Part shown: positions 23,638 through 32,111 of the stretch, piece after piece
How the letters are laid out: each line of letters starts with the position of its first letter
Position numbering within the stretch: position 1 is the stretch's first letter
DNA from: Bryobacterales bacterium
Lineage (GTDB): Bacteria > Acidobacteriota > Terriglobia > Bryobacterales > Bryobacteraceae
Reading direction: 5' to 3'
Length of the DNA: 35,651 nucleotides
NCBI GenBank assembly: GCA_025463005.1
Contig: JAOAPR010000116.1
Location: forward strand, 1 to 35,651
The notes under the pieces: model-generated
Database searches by the model: none
What the model was told of the DNA's origin: nothing
Seen by the model: the letters and a program-made list of their open reading frames with translations, nothing else
Made by a program: the position numbers and the translations under genes

Positions 23638-25870
23638 ACTTGTGCTTCGGATAGCGCCGCGAGAGTTCCTTGCGTACCTGCGGGTACAGCCGGTCCCAGA
23701 ATCCGGCCAGGTCGGAAGTCACCTGCACCGGCCGGTGATTCGGCGCGAGAAGATGGACCACCACGGGCGCGCCGCCAATCTGAGGAGTGTCGCGCATGCC
23801 GAAGAAATCCTGCAGGCGCGATTCGATCCAGGGCGGCTTGCCGGATTCGTAGTGAACCTTGACCTCGCGACCGCCTGGCAGCCGGATACGCTCCGGCGCG
23901 GCTTGACTGATTCGCCCTGGGCCAATCGCGCGGAGGAGATCGGCTGCTTCCAGCTCCACGAAACTGGTCCGCCCCTCGCATAGCGCGGCCAGTGCCGCCT
24001 CCGGGTCGATCTTGAGTCCTCCGAAGGCAGCCCGCGAACGCACTTGCTCGACTGCGTCCTGATCGGCGAAGCGGCCGACGCCGGCTTCGAGCGCCTTCTG
24101 CGCGAGCAGGCTTGAAACCTCTTCGCTGGGGGGAGCGGGCGCGCGCGACTTCTCGATCACGAGCTGGTCGTAGACCAGCGCCGTCACCTGCTCCACACGC
24201 TCGGCCGTGCGGTTCCATTCGAGCGAGATGCGTTCGGAGGCGCGTTCGAGCAGCCATTCCGGCTCGATCGGTGCAGCCAGGCGAACTAGCGGGATACCGT
24301 GCTCGCGCCGCTCCTCAATATCGATGGCGACCAGAAACTCCCAGCGGCAATTAGGGAAACGAGCGGAACCGCCGGACGACAGCAGCAGATCACCGTCGCG
24401 GCGATGGCGCGCGACACGATCGGGAAATGCCGCGAGGACGCTTTGTAAGATGTTTGCATCGCCAGAGCCACGCGTATCGCGACCGCCGATTCGGTTGCGG
24501 AGTTGATCGAAGACTCGGCGCGTTTGGGGCTGCCAGTCGGATTCGACCAGCGTCAACAAATCGGATGACCCGCGCTCGCCTGCGCTGAGAACCGCAGCGA
24601 CGGCGCAGCCTTTTTCGGGAACGCCGCGCCATTTCGCTTCGAGCACGAGTTTGGCGAGCCGAGGCGGCAGCGGCAGCTCCGCCATCTCCGTCGTCACGCC
24701 CAACCGGTCGAGCAGCGTATTCGCCGCGGTGAACGCTGCCTCAGGTGGGCGATCGAGCCAGTCACATCCCGATTCCTCGATCCTCATGGCGCGGAGTTGC
24801 AGGACCAACTGCGAAAGCTCGCGGCGGAGGATCTCGGGAACATCCGCCGCCGGACGACGATGGAAGTCCTCGGCCGAGTACAGTCGGATGACGCGACCTG
24901 GGGCAGTGCGGCCCGCTCGCCCGGCGCGTTGCGCGGCGGATGCCTGGCTGATGCGGCGCACCTCTACCGAAGGTAGTCCCGTCCAGGGCGAATCGGCCGC
25001 GACCCGTGCCAGGCCGCTGTCGATGACCGCGGTGACGCCTTCGATGGTCACCGAGCTCTCGGCGACGTTGGTGGACAGAATCACTTTCGTCCGATCCGCG
25101 GGTCCTACCGCGCGATCCTGCTCGGCGGGCGAAAGATCGCCGTGGAGTGGCAGCACCAGCAGGCCCAATCGCGATGCCAATGGCTCGATGGCGCGGGCCG
25201 CCCTGCGAATCTCGGCTGCGCCGGGCAGAAATACCAACACGTCCCCCGTGATACCGCGCTGAGTAAGTCTCTCGACTGCCGCGGCAACCTGTTCCTCGAG
25301 CGCCGCGGGTGAATGCGGCGTGTACTCAATCGTGAGGTTGTACAGTTTGCCTTCCGAGCGCAGGATCGGACAGTCCCCGAGGTACTTGGCAATGGGCGCG
25401 GCATCGAGCGTCGCGGACATCACGATCAACCTTAGGTCGCGTCTCTTGCTTTGCAGTCGTCGGAGCAGAGCCAGCGCCAAATCGGTGTCGAGATGACGCT
25501 CGTGGAATTCGTCCAGGATCACGGTCCCGACCCCGGCCAGCATGGGATCGGACAATAGCCGCCGCGTCAGCACGCCCTCGGTCAGAAACCGCAAGCGCGT
25601 GCGCGGCCCTGTTACATCCTCAAAGCGCACCTGATACCCGACGGTTTCGCCGACGCGCTCTCCCATCTCGCTGGCGACGCGTCGGGCAGCCAGGCGCGCG
25701 GCTAATCTGCGCGGCTCCAGGACGAGCACCTCCCCGTGCCCGCGAGCAAGCAGAGCGGGAGGGACTCGCGTCGTCTTCCCTGCTCCCGGAGGTGCCTCAA
25801 TGACCAGATTCCCTGAAGCCTCCCAGGCGGCTAAGACACGTGGCAGCAGGTCATCGATAGGCAGCTTCAT
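23618..25870 (-). CDS. hrpB: ATP-dependent helicase HrpB
   Basis: A 750-residue DExH-box RNA helicase-like protein, slightly shorter than E. coli HrpB. Motif I is APPGAGKTT (about residues 26-34), motif II is DEFHER, motif III SAT, motif V STNVAESSVT and motif VI QRAGRAGRTAPGR. The HA2-like region follows (about 365-480), then the HrpB C-terminal domain, ending LYPQVRKELSRRYPKHKWPE. The cellular role of HrpB is poorly known. It is the last gene of a minus-strand trio, and its ATG overlaps the DUF72 stop by 4 nt. Confidence 0.95.
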   Translation of the reverse strand: MKLPIDDLLPRVLAAWEASGNLVIEAPPGAGKTTRVPPALLARGHGEVLVLEPRRLAARLAARRVASEMGERVGETVGYQVRFEDVTGPRTRLRFLTEGVLTRRLLSDPMLAGVGTVILDEFHERHLDTDLALALLRRLQSKRRDLRLIVMSATLDAAPIAKYLGDCPILRSEGKLYNLTIEYTPHSPAALEEQVAAAVERLTQRGITGDVLVFLPGAAEIRRAARAIEPLASRLGLLVLPLHGDLSPAEQDRAVGPADRTKVILSTNVAESSVTIEGVTAVIDSGLARVAADSPWTGLPSVEVRRISQASAAQRAGRAGRTAPGRVIRLYSAEDFHRRPAADVPEILRRELSQLVLQLRAMRIEESGCDWLDRPPEAAFTAANTLLDRLGVTTEMAELPLPPRLAKLVLEAKWRGVPEKGCAVAAVLSAGERGSSDLLTLVESDWQPQTRRVFDQLRNRIGGRDTRGSGDANILQSVLAAFPDRVARHRRDGDLLLSSGGSARFPNCRWEFLVAIDIEERREHGIPLVRLAAPIEPEWLLERASERISLEWNRTAERVEQVTALVYDQLVIEKSRAPAPPSEEVSSLLAQKALEAGVGRFADQDAVEQVRSRAAFGGLKIDPEAALAALCEGRTSFVELEAADLLRAIGPGRISQAAPERIRLPGGREVKVHYESGKPPWIESRLQDFFGMRDTPQIGGAPVVVHLLAPNHRPVQVTSDLAGFWDRLYPQVRKELSRRYPKHKWPEKPA

Positions 25871-26808
25871 TCGCCAACAACTGCCTGAATGGTTTCCGGA
25901 GAGTTGCCTTCCAGCCGGTTATTTACGAAGATGTAGCCGGCGCGATGTTCCTCCCGCATGCGGCGGATCAGGGCGCGTAGCGCGTCGCGCGCTTCCGGAT
26001 TTTCGTCGCGGATCCGGTCATAGGGCGTGAACTGCTGTACTGCATCCTCATACGCGCGGCCCTGGCGCAGCAGCGCTCGCGCCACCGTGAAATCCGCCGA
26101 AAACGAGTCCTCCATCGCCATCTGCTCGGATAACAATGGCATTTTGTTCCAGGCGTTCAGCACGTGCGCGATGCGATGCTCGCGCAGACACTCGAAGTAG
26201 GGCGGCTGCAAATACTCGCGATTGCGAACTTCGACGGCGTAGCGAAAGGTCGCCGGCAACGCATCCAGGAACTGGTCCAGCCTCGCCGTGAATTCGCGCG
26301 GGCTGGAGCCTCGCCTGCCGAATTCGAAGATGAGCGCCGGGATGCGCGCGCGATATGGCTCTAGAGGCTCCAGGAACAGCGCCGCCAGCGCATCGGCGTT
26401 TAAGTACGATTCGTTGACGAGCCCGGCGCGGGGCCCGTAGCGGGCGTGTTTCGGAAATACCTCTGCCGTCACTTCCTCGGGAACTTTCAGCACGAACTGC
26501 AACCCAGGCGGCGCGGAGCCGAAGAGCTTCTGCCAGTATTCCGGCGTCGGGAATTGGTAAAACGAAAAATCCCCGCATACGATGGGGAACGTCTCGGCAT
26601 ATTCCGTCAGGCACTCGGCTTCGAAGCGCTTTTGCGAAAACTTGCCGCGCGACTGGTACCGCTCGCGGGTATAGATCTGGTCCAGCCAGCCCGGATACTT
26701 CCAGGAACTTGTACCGATCCAGATATTTTCGTCCGCCAAAGTTCGCAGGCGTTTTGCCAGCGCCCTGCGATCGAAGGAAGACGGCGGCTCGAAGAGCGGG
26801 AGCGTCAC
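25867..26808 (-). CDS. DUF72 family protein
   Basis: A 313-residue protein with the DUF72 TIM-barrel-like pattern. IGTSSWKYPGWLDQIYTRE opens the domain, YAETFPIVCGDFSFYQFPTP and FVLKVPEEVT follow, then the late strand FRYAVEVRNREYL and, near the C-terminus, AGYIFVNNRLEGNSPETIQ. The family is widespread, and its activity is not established. It overlaps ggt-like and hrpB by 4 nt on each side, so the three are translated from one message. Confidence 0.92.
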   Translation of the reverse strand: MTLPLFEPPSSFDRRALAKRLRTLADENIWIGTSSWKYPGWLDQIYTRERYQSRGKFSQKRFEAECLTEYAETFPIVCGDFSFYQFPTPEYWQKLFGSAPPGLQFVLKVPEEVTAEVFPKHARYGPRAGLVNESYLNADALAALFLEPLEPYRARIPALIFEFGRRGSSPREFTARLDQFLDALPATFRYAVEVRNREYLQPPYFECLREHRIAHVLNAWNKMPLLSEQMAMEDSFSADFTVARALLRQGRAYEDAVQQFTPYDRIRDENPEARDALRALIRRMREEHRAGYIFVNNRLEGNSPETIQAVVGE

Positions 26809-28646
26809 CGCGCTCGCGCGGAACGGTTGTAAAACGGATCTGCGCCAGCTTCGATGATCCCGCCCGGCATCAGGCGGATCATTACTGGAGCGGCGCCGTT
26901 GTTATAGCGCGACATGATCTGGACCTTGTGCCCGCGCCCCGCCAGATCCGCGGCTACCGATTGCGGAATGCGCTCGTCCAGCATCAGGTCGCCGACGCTC
27001 CAGGCGTGCTCATCCAGACTTGCGACCAGATGACGAGTCTGATAGCGAGGCGCTTCGATCGCGTTCTGCGCGTTCATGCCGTAATCGATCACGTTCATCA
27101 TGAGCTGAATGAGCGACTGCTCCTGATTGTCCGCGCCAGGCGTCGAAAGCGCCAGGAAAGGCTTGCCGTCCGACTGCAGCACCAGCGTAGGACTCAGGGT
27201 TACGCGCGGGCGCTTGCCTCCGGCCAGCTCATTCGGATGCCCGGGAATCAGCACGAAACTCTGGCCGCGCTGGGTCAGAGGGATGCCGGTATCGCCCGCA
27301 ATCACGCTCGGCATCCACGCTCCGGAAGGCGTGGCGGAAAATACGATGCCCTCATTGTCCATGGTGTCGACGCAGGTGGTATCGTGCGCCATCAGCACAT
27401 CGTCGATCTTGTACGATGCCATCTCCGACAACGCCGGATGCCGCCCCACCTTGCCATCGAGCGGTCCGGGACGAAAGTCCATCGAAGCTCGTGTGCCGAT
27501 AAGCTTGCGCCTCTCGGCAGCGTATTCCTTGGTAAGCAGCGCTTGCACATTCAGCTTGCTGAACTTGGGATCGGCGTAGTAAGTATCGCGATCCGCGTAC
27601 GCCAGCTTCATCGCCTCCACGGACCGGTGCAAGTAATCGGCCGAATTCAGCGGTGGCTTGCCGTCGAACCCTTCGATGATGTTCAACGCCTGAAGCATCG
27701 CCGGTCCCTGGCTCCAGAATCCTGGCTTGTAGACGGTATATCCGCGAAAAGTCGTTGAAAGAGGCTCCTCCGGCGTGAGCTTGAATGCGGCCATATCCTC
27801 ATAGCGCAGCAACCCGCCGTTGGCCTTGCTGAAAGCGTCGATCTTGTGGGCGACCTCGCCGCGATAGAAGTAATCGCGCACTGCATCGATTGCGCCCTGA
27901 CGGCTGGCGCCCCCGGCCAGCGCTTTCTTCTCGGCGGCAACCATGGCCCGCAGGGTACGCGCCAGATCCGGTTGCCGGAAGATTTCACCGACCGCTGGAG
28001 TTCGTCCGTTAGGCATGAAGTGCGCCTTGGAGGTCGGCCACAGATCGAAGAACGGCACCGCCCCGGCAAAACTGCGCGCGCGCATCTCATCGATGGCATA
28101 GCCATCGGCCAGCTCAATCGCGGGCGCGATGACTTCGGCGAACGATTTCGTTCCGAACTCGCGCAAGGCGACCAAGCCCGCGTCCACCATGCCCGGAACC
28201 AGCGCCGGCATCAGACCGGCGTCCGGAATAATACCCTTCAGATGAGTCTCTCCGCTTTCGCGAAACGTAATGTCGCCGGGCTGCACCTGGCGTTTCCGGA
28301 ATAAATCGGCCGACGCCAACTTGGGCATGGTGCCGACGCCCGCAATCGAATAGACCTTGCCCGCCTTGGTGCGGATGAGAATGGGCGCTTCACCGCCCAT
28401 GCCGAAGTGCGAAAGCTCGGTCACCGAGGCCGCGAACATAGTCGCGATGCCGGCATCCACAGCCGTACCGCCCTGATCGTAGAGGCGCATTCCAGCGTTG
28501 GTGGCCCAGTCGCTTCCGGCCGCGACCGCCCCGTGGGTCCCGCGAACGGGCTGCCGCATCGGCGGATCCGGCCGGCGGGTCTGGGTCTGCCCGCTGCAGG
28601 TGGTTATTAAGAACGTGGTGGCGATCAGGAAAAGTCTTCGCTGCAT
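26805..28646 (-). CDS. Gamma-glutamyltransferase-like Ntn hydrolase
   Basis: A 613-residue exported protein of the gamma-glutamyltranspeptidase family, which transfers or hydrolyses gamma-glutamyl groups of glutathione and related peptides in the periplasm. A signal sequence (about residues 1-19) is followed by the large-subunit hallmark GGTAVDAGIATMFAASVTELS and GMGGEAPILI. The autocleavage site should be near residues 423-424: HDTTCVDTMDNEGIVFSATPS, with the nucleophile Thr kept but Cys replacing the usual His or similar residue after the two Thr. The small subunit lacks some substrate motifs of E. coli GGT, so the substrate may differ. It is the first gene of the trio. Confidence 0.87.
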   Translation of the reverse strand: MQRRLFLIATTFLITTCSGQTQTRRPDPPMRQPVRGTHGAVAAGSDWATNAGMRLYDQGGTAVDAGIATMFAASVTELSHFGMGGEAPILIRTKAGKVYSIAGVGTMPKLASADLFRKRQVQPGDITFRESGETHLKGIIPDAGLMPALVPGMVDAGLVALREFGTKSFAEVIAPAIELADGYAIDEMRARSFAGAVPFFDLWPTSKAHFMPNGRTPAVGEIFRQPDLARTLRAMVAAEKKALAGGASRQGAIDAVRDYFYRGEVAHKIDAFSKANGGLLRYEDMAAFKLTPEEPLSTTFRGYTVYKPGFWSQGPAMLQALNIIEGFDGKPPLNSADYLHRSVEAMKLAYADRDTYYADPKFSKLNVQALLTKEYAAERRKLIGTRASMDFRPGPLDGKVGRHPALSEMASYKIDDVLMAHDTTCVDTMDNEGIVFSATPSGAWMPSVIAGDTGIPLTQRGQSFVLIPGHPNELAGGKRPRVTLSPTLVLQSDGKPFLALSTPGADNQEQSLIQLMMNVIDYGMNAQNAIEAPRYQTRHLVASLDEHAWSVGDLMLDERIPQSVAADLAGRGHKVQIMSRYNNGAAPVMIRLMPGGIIEAGADPFYNRSARAR

Positions 28647-28663
28647 GAGGCTACTCGGCCTTC

Positions 28664-28671
28664 ATTATAAT
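28664..28671. promoter_or_regulatory. Palindromic -10 shared by ggt-like (-) and zinc-ribbon (+) genes
   Basis: ATTATAAT is self-complementary. The plus strand reads TATAAT at 28666-28671 and the minus strand reads TATAAT at 28669-28664. The plus box lies 9 nt before the GTG at 28681, and the minus box lies 17 nt before the ATG at 28646. It could fire in both directions. The -35 regions are weak (minus-strand TTAAGC at 28691-28686). Confidence 0.5.
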
Positions 28672-28680
28672 GGTTTCCCA

Positions 28681-28845
28681 GTGGAGCTTAATCCGGGATC
28701 TCCGATATCTGAACGGACCAAACGGCTTTCCGAAGAGGAGCCGATGTTGTACTGCCCGGTGTGCAGCCGCCGTCTGATTGAACTTAAATGCAAACTTCTG
28801 TGCGAACAGTGTGGCTACTACATGAGCTGCGCGGACTACTATTAA
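28681..28845 (+). CDS. Tiny zinc-ribbon protein
   Basis: A small protein of 54 residues from the GTG at 28681, or 33 residues from the ATG at 28744, which has a good GAGGAG about 4 nt upstream. The C-terminal part CPVCSRRLIELKCKLLCEQC plus GYYMSC contains two CxxC-type knuckles and extra cysteines, a zinc-ribbon signature. The N-terminal 21 residues are polar and may not be translated. The next gene starts 1 nt after the stop. The function is unknown; single small ribbons often bind nucleic acid or a partner protein. I favour the gene being real because of the compact Cys motif, ribosome site and spacing. Confidence 0.65.
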   Translation: MELNPGSPISERTKRLSEEEPMLYCPVCSRRLIELKCKLLCEQCGYYMSCADYY

Positions 28846-28846
28846 C

Positions 28847-29356
28847 ATGAGTGATTTAGCGGATATCCTGGAACGCTTCCGGCGTGGCGGCGAGCTGCTG
28901 GCGATGGCGACCACCGGCGCGGCTGGGTCGGAGCTCGATTTTAAACCGGCACCCGACAAGTGGTGCGTGCGGCAGATCGTGTGCCATCTGGCCGATTCGG
29001 AAGCGGTCGGCGTGATGCGGATTCGCCAGATCGCGGCCGAGGAAAATCCCACGCTGCAAGCGTTTAATGGCGAGTTGTGGGCAGACCGCCTGGACTACCA
29101 GCGGCGCAAGATTTCACAGGCGCTTGAAACGTTCCGCAAGCTTCGCACGGAAAACCACGACCTACTCAAGGCTTTGCCTGAGGAGGTCTTCGCGCGCACG
29201 GGAAACCACACGGAAAGCGGTCCGCTGACGCTGCTCGATCTCATCAAGGGCAATGCCGAGCACGTGGAAGAGCACGTACAGCAGATCCAGCGCACGCGTG
29301 CGGCTTACAAAGAGCATCGTGCGAAACAGGCGGCCCAAACTCCTGCACAACCCTAA
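28847..29356 (+). CDS. DinB-like four-helix protein
   Basis: A 169-residue member of the DinB/YfiT-like metal-dependent four-helix bundle superfamily. The first ligand His is in VCHLADSE (His47), and the helix-4 pair is AEHVEEHVQQI (His139, His143), giving the usual three-His metal site. The KWCVRQIVCHL block corresponds to the conserved W-S-hxEIhxHL pattern of the family. Members act as thiol transferases or enzymes of unknown substrate. It follows the zinc-ribbon gene with a 1-nt gap and probably shares its mRNA. Confidence 0.88.
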   Translation: MSDLADILERFRRGGELLAMATTGAAGSELDFKPAPDKWCVRQIVCHLADSEAVGVMRIRQIAAEENPTLQAFNGELWADRLDYQRRKISQALETFRKLRTENHDLLKALPEEVFARTGNHTESGPLTLLDLIKGNAEHVEEHVQQIQRTRAAYKEHRAKQAAQTPAQP

Positions 29357-29378
29357 CTCAAGCTCCAGTCCTAACGGG

Positions 29379-29384
29379 TACCAT
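29379..29384 (+). promoter_or_regulatory. -10-like element before glycosyltransferase gene
   Basis: TACCAT lies 8 nt before the ATG at 29393, so a transcript from it would have a leader of about 2 nt. The -35 region is not recognisable. This is a weak call, made mainly because of the same spacing at other genes here. Confidence 0.25.
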
Positions 29385-29392
29385 AGCGGAGA

Positions 29393-30958
29393 ATGAGCCG
29401 ACCAACCCAAGTCGCCCTGATCGGGGTAATGCTGGCCTTTGTCGCCGCCGGCATGCTGTTCGTTCCGCGACTGGGGATTGAAGCGGATGAGGCGATCATC
29501 GCGAACGGTATCTACGATCACGGCAATCCCTGGTATTCCTGGACGTTCGGGGATTCTGAGCTGCCCATCATGATCATCAGCTACCTGGGCGCGCTCAAGA
29601 GCTGGTTTTATAACGGTCTGTTTCTATTCACGCCTCCCCGCCCCATGGTCCTGAGGCTTCCCATGCTGCTGCTGGCCGCGGCTACACTGTGGCTGTTCTT
29701 CGAGCTGCTGGACCGCACCATGAGCCGCCGCGCTGCCTGGATCGGCACGCTGCTGCTCGCCACCGACACCAGCTATCTTTTATTGAACACAGCGGACTAT
29801 GGTCCGGTTACTCTTCAATTCGTGTTCAAGCTGGCGGCGCTGGTGCTGCTGGTGCGGTTTCATACAAACGGATCGAAGCAAGAACTCGCAGGCGCGTTTT
29901 TCCTCCTCGGTCTTGGGTTGTGGGACAAGGCCGTATTTGCGTGGGTGCTGTTCGGACTGGCGGTCGCGGCCGTCGCGGTGTTCCCGCGGGACCTGCGGAA
30001 ACATCTCAATCCCGCGAACATCGCAGTGGCCGGATTGGCGATGCTGGCCGGCGCGCTGCCGCTTGTGATCTATAATGTCGCCCGCCCGCTCGAAACGCTG
30101 CGCGCGAATGCTCGCCTGGAGCAGACGTCGGTGCTGGCCAAGACCGAGCTGCTTCGGCGCACCATGGACGGCTACGTGATGTTCGGCTTCCTGACGGCCG
30201 TCGATCCAGGGCCGCAGCCGGGCCAGCCGAATCACTGGTATCAGTCGCTGTCGCTCGCCATCAGCCGCTGGACCGGTCATCCGCATCACAACGCGATGCT
30301 ACTGGTGGCGGTCGCTTCAATGCTGTCGCTGATCTTTCTATGGAAATCGCCCGCGCGCCCGCCGATCCTGTTCGGACTGATCGTCTGCGCGGCCACCTGG
30401 CTGCCGATGGTGCTGACCGCGGGCGCCGGCGCCGCCGCGCAACACGTGATCCTGCTGTGGCCGTTTCACCTGATTCCGGTTGCGGCGGTGTTGGCCCAGC
30501 TCCCGGTTACGCGGGCCGCGATCGTCACGGCGCTGTTGTGCGCATCAAATCTAGCGGTGACCAATCAGTACTACGCCGATCTGATCCGCAACGGCCCCGC
30601 CATCCGCTGGACCGACGCGATGGATCCGCTGCAACGCTATCTGACTGATCTTCGAGCCCCGCGGATCGTCGCCGCGGATTGGGGATTCATCGAGACCATG
30701 AATCTGCTGAGCGAGGGCGAACTTCCGATGTATTACGCCGATACGGGCAGCGACCAGGCGCTCGAAACCCTGCTCCGCGATCCTTCGAACGTATTCGTCG
30801 CGCATACGGCGGGATTCGCGTTTCACCCGCAGGAACGTGCCGCTCTCGAAGATCTGGCCCGGCGCGAGCATTACGAGCAAGAACCACTTACGACCATTCA
30901 GGATCGCAACGGGAGGCCGACGTTTGACGTTTTCCGATTCCGGAAACTTCACCTGTAA
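29393..30958 (+). CDS. GT-C family membrane glycosyltransferase (GT39-like)
   Basis: A 521-residue polytopic protein with about ten TM helices in the first ~400 residues and a soluble C-terminal tail. The first extracytoplasmic loop has the acidic GT-C motif in GIEADEAIIANGIYDHGNPW, which marks transferases that use polyprenyl-phosphate sugars. The donor and acceptor are unknown. The gene following it encodes a methyltransferase of the type found in polysaccharide clusters, overlapping by 35 nt, so a role in envelope glycan or glycolipid synthesis is plausible. The ATG start has GGAG only 1 nt upstream, too close to work as a normal ribosome site. Confidence 0.85.
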   Translation: MSRPTQVALIGVMLAFVAAGMLFVPRLGIEADEAIIANGIYDHGNPWYSWTFGDSELPIMIISYLGALKSWFYNGLFLFTPPRPMVLRLPMLLLAAATLWLFFELLDRTMSRRAAWIGTLLLATDTSYLLLNTADYGPVTLQFVFKLAALVLLVRFHTNGSKQELAGAFFLLGLGLWDKAVFAWVLFGLAVAAVAVFPRDLRKHLNPANIAVAGLAMLAGALPLVIYNVARPLETLRANARLEQTSVLAKTELLRRTMDGYVMFGFLTAVDPGPQPGQPNHWYQSLSLAISRWTGHPHHNAMLLVAVASMLSLIFLWKSPARPPILFGLIVCAATWLPMVLTAGAGAAAQHVILLWPFHLIPVAAVLAQLPVTRAAIVTALLCASNLAVTNQYYADLIRNGPAIRWTDAMDPLQRYLTDLRAPRIVAADWGFIETMNLLSEGELPMYYADTGSDQALETLLRDPSNVFVAHTAGFAFHPQERAALEDLARREHYEQEPLTTIQDRNGRPTFDVFRFRKLHL

Positions 30959-32093
30959 TATTTGCGGCGCTGAGTGCGAGCGACCGGATACGCCGGCGGG
31001 ACGAGAGGTCCCTGGGTGCAGCAAGTGCGGATCTACGGTCCGCCTACGGAGTCTGATCGCGCTACTCTCCCGCGAAATCTTCGGCGTCGAGCTACCGCTT
31101 CCCGATTTCCCGGTGCTCAAAGGCGTGCGCGGCGTCGGCATGAGCGATCCGGAGGAACTGGCGGAGCGGCTGGCGGAAAAGTTCGATTACACCAACACGT
31201 TCTATCATCAGGAGCCACGCCTCGATATCGTTGCACCCGCGCAGGAGCATATCGGCCGTTACGACTTCATCCTTTCGAGCGAGGTCCTGGAGCATGTTCC
31301 ACAGCCTGTGGAGCGGGCCTTCGTGAATCTGAACCGGATGCTCAAGCCGGATGGGATGTTGCTGCTCACCGTGCCGTACAGAATCGATGGACACACGGCC
31401 GAGCATTTTCCCGAGCTGCACGAATACGCGCTGGCTGCGCCCGGCGGGCGCACGGTACTGGTGAATCGCCGTCGCGACGGCTCGCTCGAGGTATTCGAGA
31501 ATCTCTCGTTCCACGGCGGCGACGGATCCACCTTGGAAATGCGCGTCTTCACCGAAACATCGCTTAAGGAGATCCTCGCAGGAGCCGGGTTCACCGGCGT
31601 GCATATCGCGTCGGAAGACGTCCCGGAGTTCGGTGTCCGCCACGGAGAGACGTGGTCGCTGCCGATTGTCGGACGGAAGGGGAATTTTCGGCCCCCTTCG
31701 GCGGAGATCGCGGAGGCGTACGGGCACGCGGTCAGTAAAACCGTTTCGCTCGCACGCGAACTGGACTTTCACCAACGGGCTCGTCAGGAAGCCGAGCGCG
31801 CCTTGGCGGAACGCCTGGAATGGGTTCGCAAAGTGGAAGCCGAGATGGAGGCACGCACTCAGTGGGCTCGCAAAACCGAAGCCGAACTGGAAGAGCGCAC
31901 GCAATGGGCGCTGGCGCTTAAACAGGAAAAGGAAACTGCCCTGGCCGATTTCCAGCGCGGCGCGGCTGAGGCGGAAAACGCACGGCGGCACATTCAGGCT
32001 CTGGAGAAAGACCTGGCTGAAGCACGTGCGGCGCGCGCGCGACTCGAATCAAGCTTCTGGACGCGGGCCGGGCGAAAGCTGGGCGCGGTTTAG
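30924..32093 (+). CDS. Zinc-ribbon SAM methyltransferase with C-terminal coiled coil
   Basis: A 389-residue protein from the TTG at 30924, which has GGGAGG 7 nt upstream. Earlier in-frame codons lie deep in the previous gene. Residues 11-35 form a zinc ribbon (CNICGAEC and CSKCG). A class I methyltransferase domain follows (RYDFILSSEVLEHVPQPVER, MLKPDGMLLLTVPY), and the glycine-rich motif I is degenerate (VRGVGMSD). From about residue 275 a coiled coil begins with three 14-residue repeats (LEWVRKVEAEMEAR, TQWARKTEAELEER, TQWALALKQEKETA). The end, FWTRAGRKLGAV, is typical of glycan-cluster enzymes. The substrate is unknown, possibly a sugar or lipid-linked glycan. Confidence 0.82.
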   Translation: MTFSDSGNFTCNICGAECERPDTPAGREVPGCSKCGSTVRLRSLIALLSREIFGVELPLPDFPVLKGVRGVGMSDPEELAERLAEKFDYTNTFYHQEPRLDIVAPAQEHIGRYDFILSSEVLEHVPQPVERAFVNLNRMLKPDGMLLLTVPYRIDGHTAEHFPELHEYALAAPGGRTVLVNRRRDGSLEVFENLSFHGGDGSTLEMRVFTETSLKEILAGAGFTGVHIASEDVPEFGVRHGETWSLPIVGRKGNFRPPSAEIAEAYGHAVSKTVSLARELDFHQRARQEAERALAERLEWVRKVEAEMEARTQWARKTEAELEERTQWALALKQEKETALADFQRGAAEAENARRHIQALEKDLAEARAARARLESSFWTRAGRKLGAV

Positions 32094-32111
32094 AGCTTCC
32101 TTCCGACCCCC

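Noticed and set aside
26709-27758. Open plus-strand frame (349 codons) opposite ggt-like and DUF72
   Set aside because: The composition is arginine and histidine rich and no motif is visible. The minus-strand genes explain the region fully.
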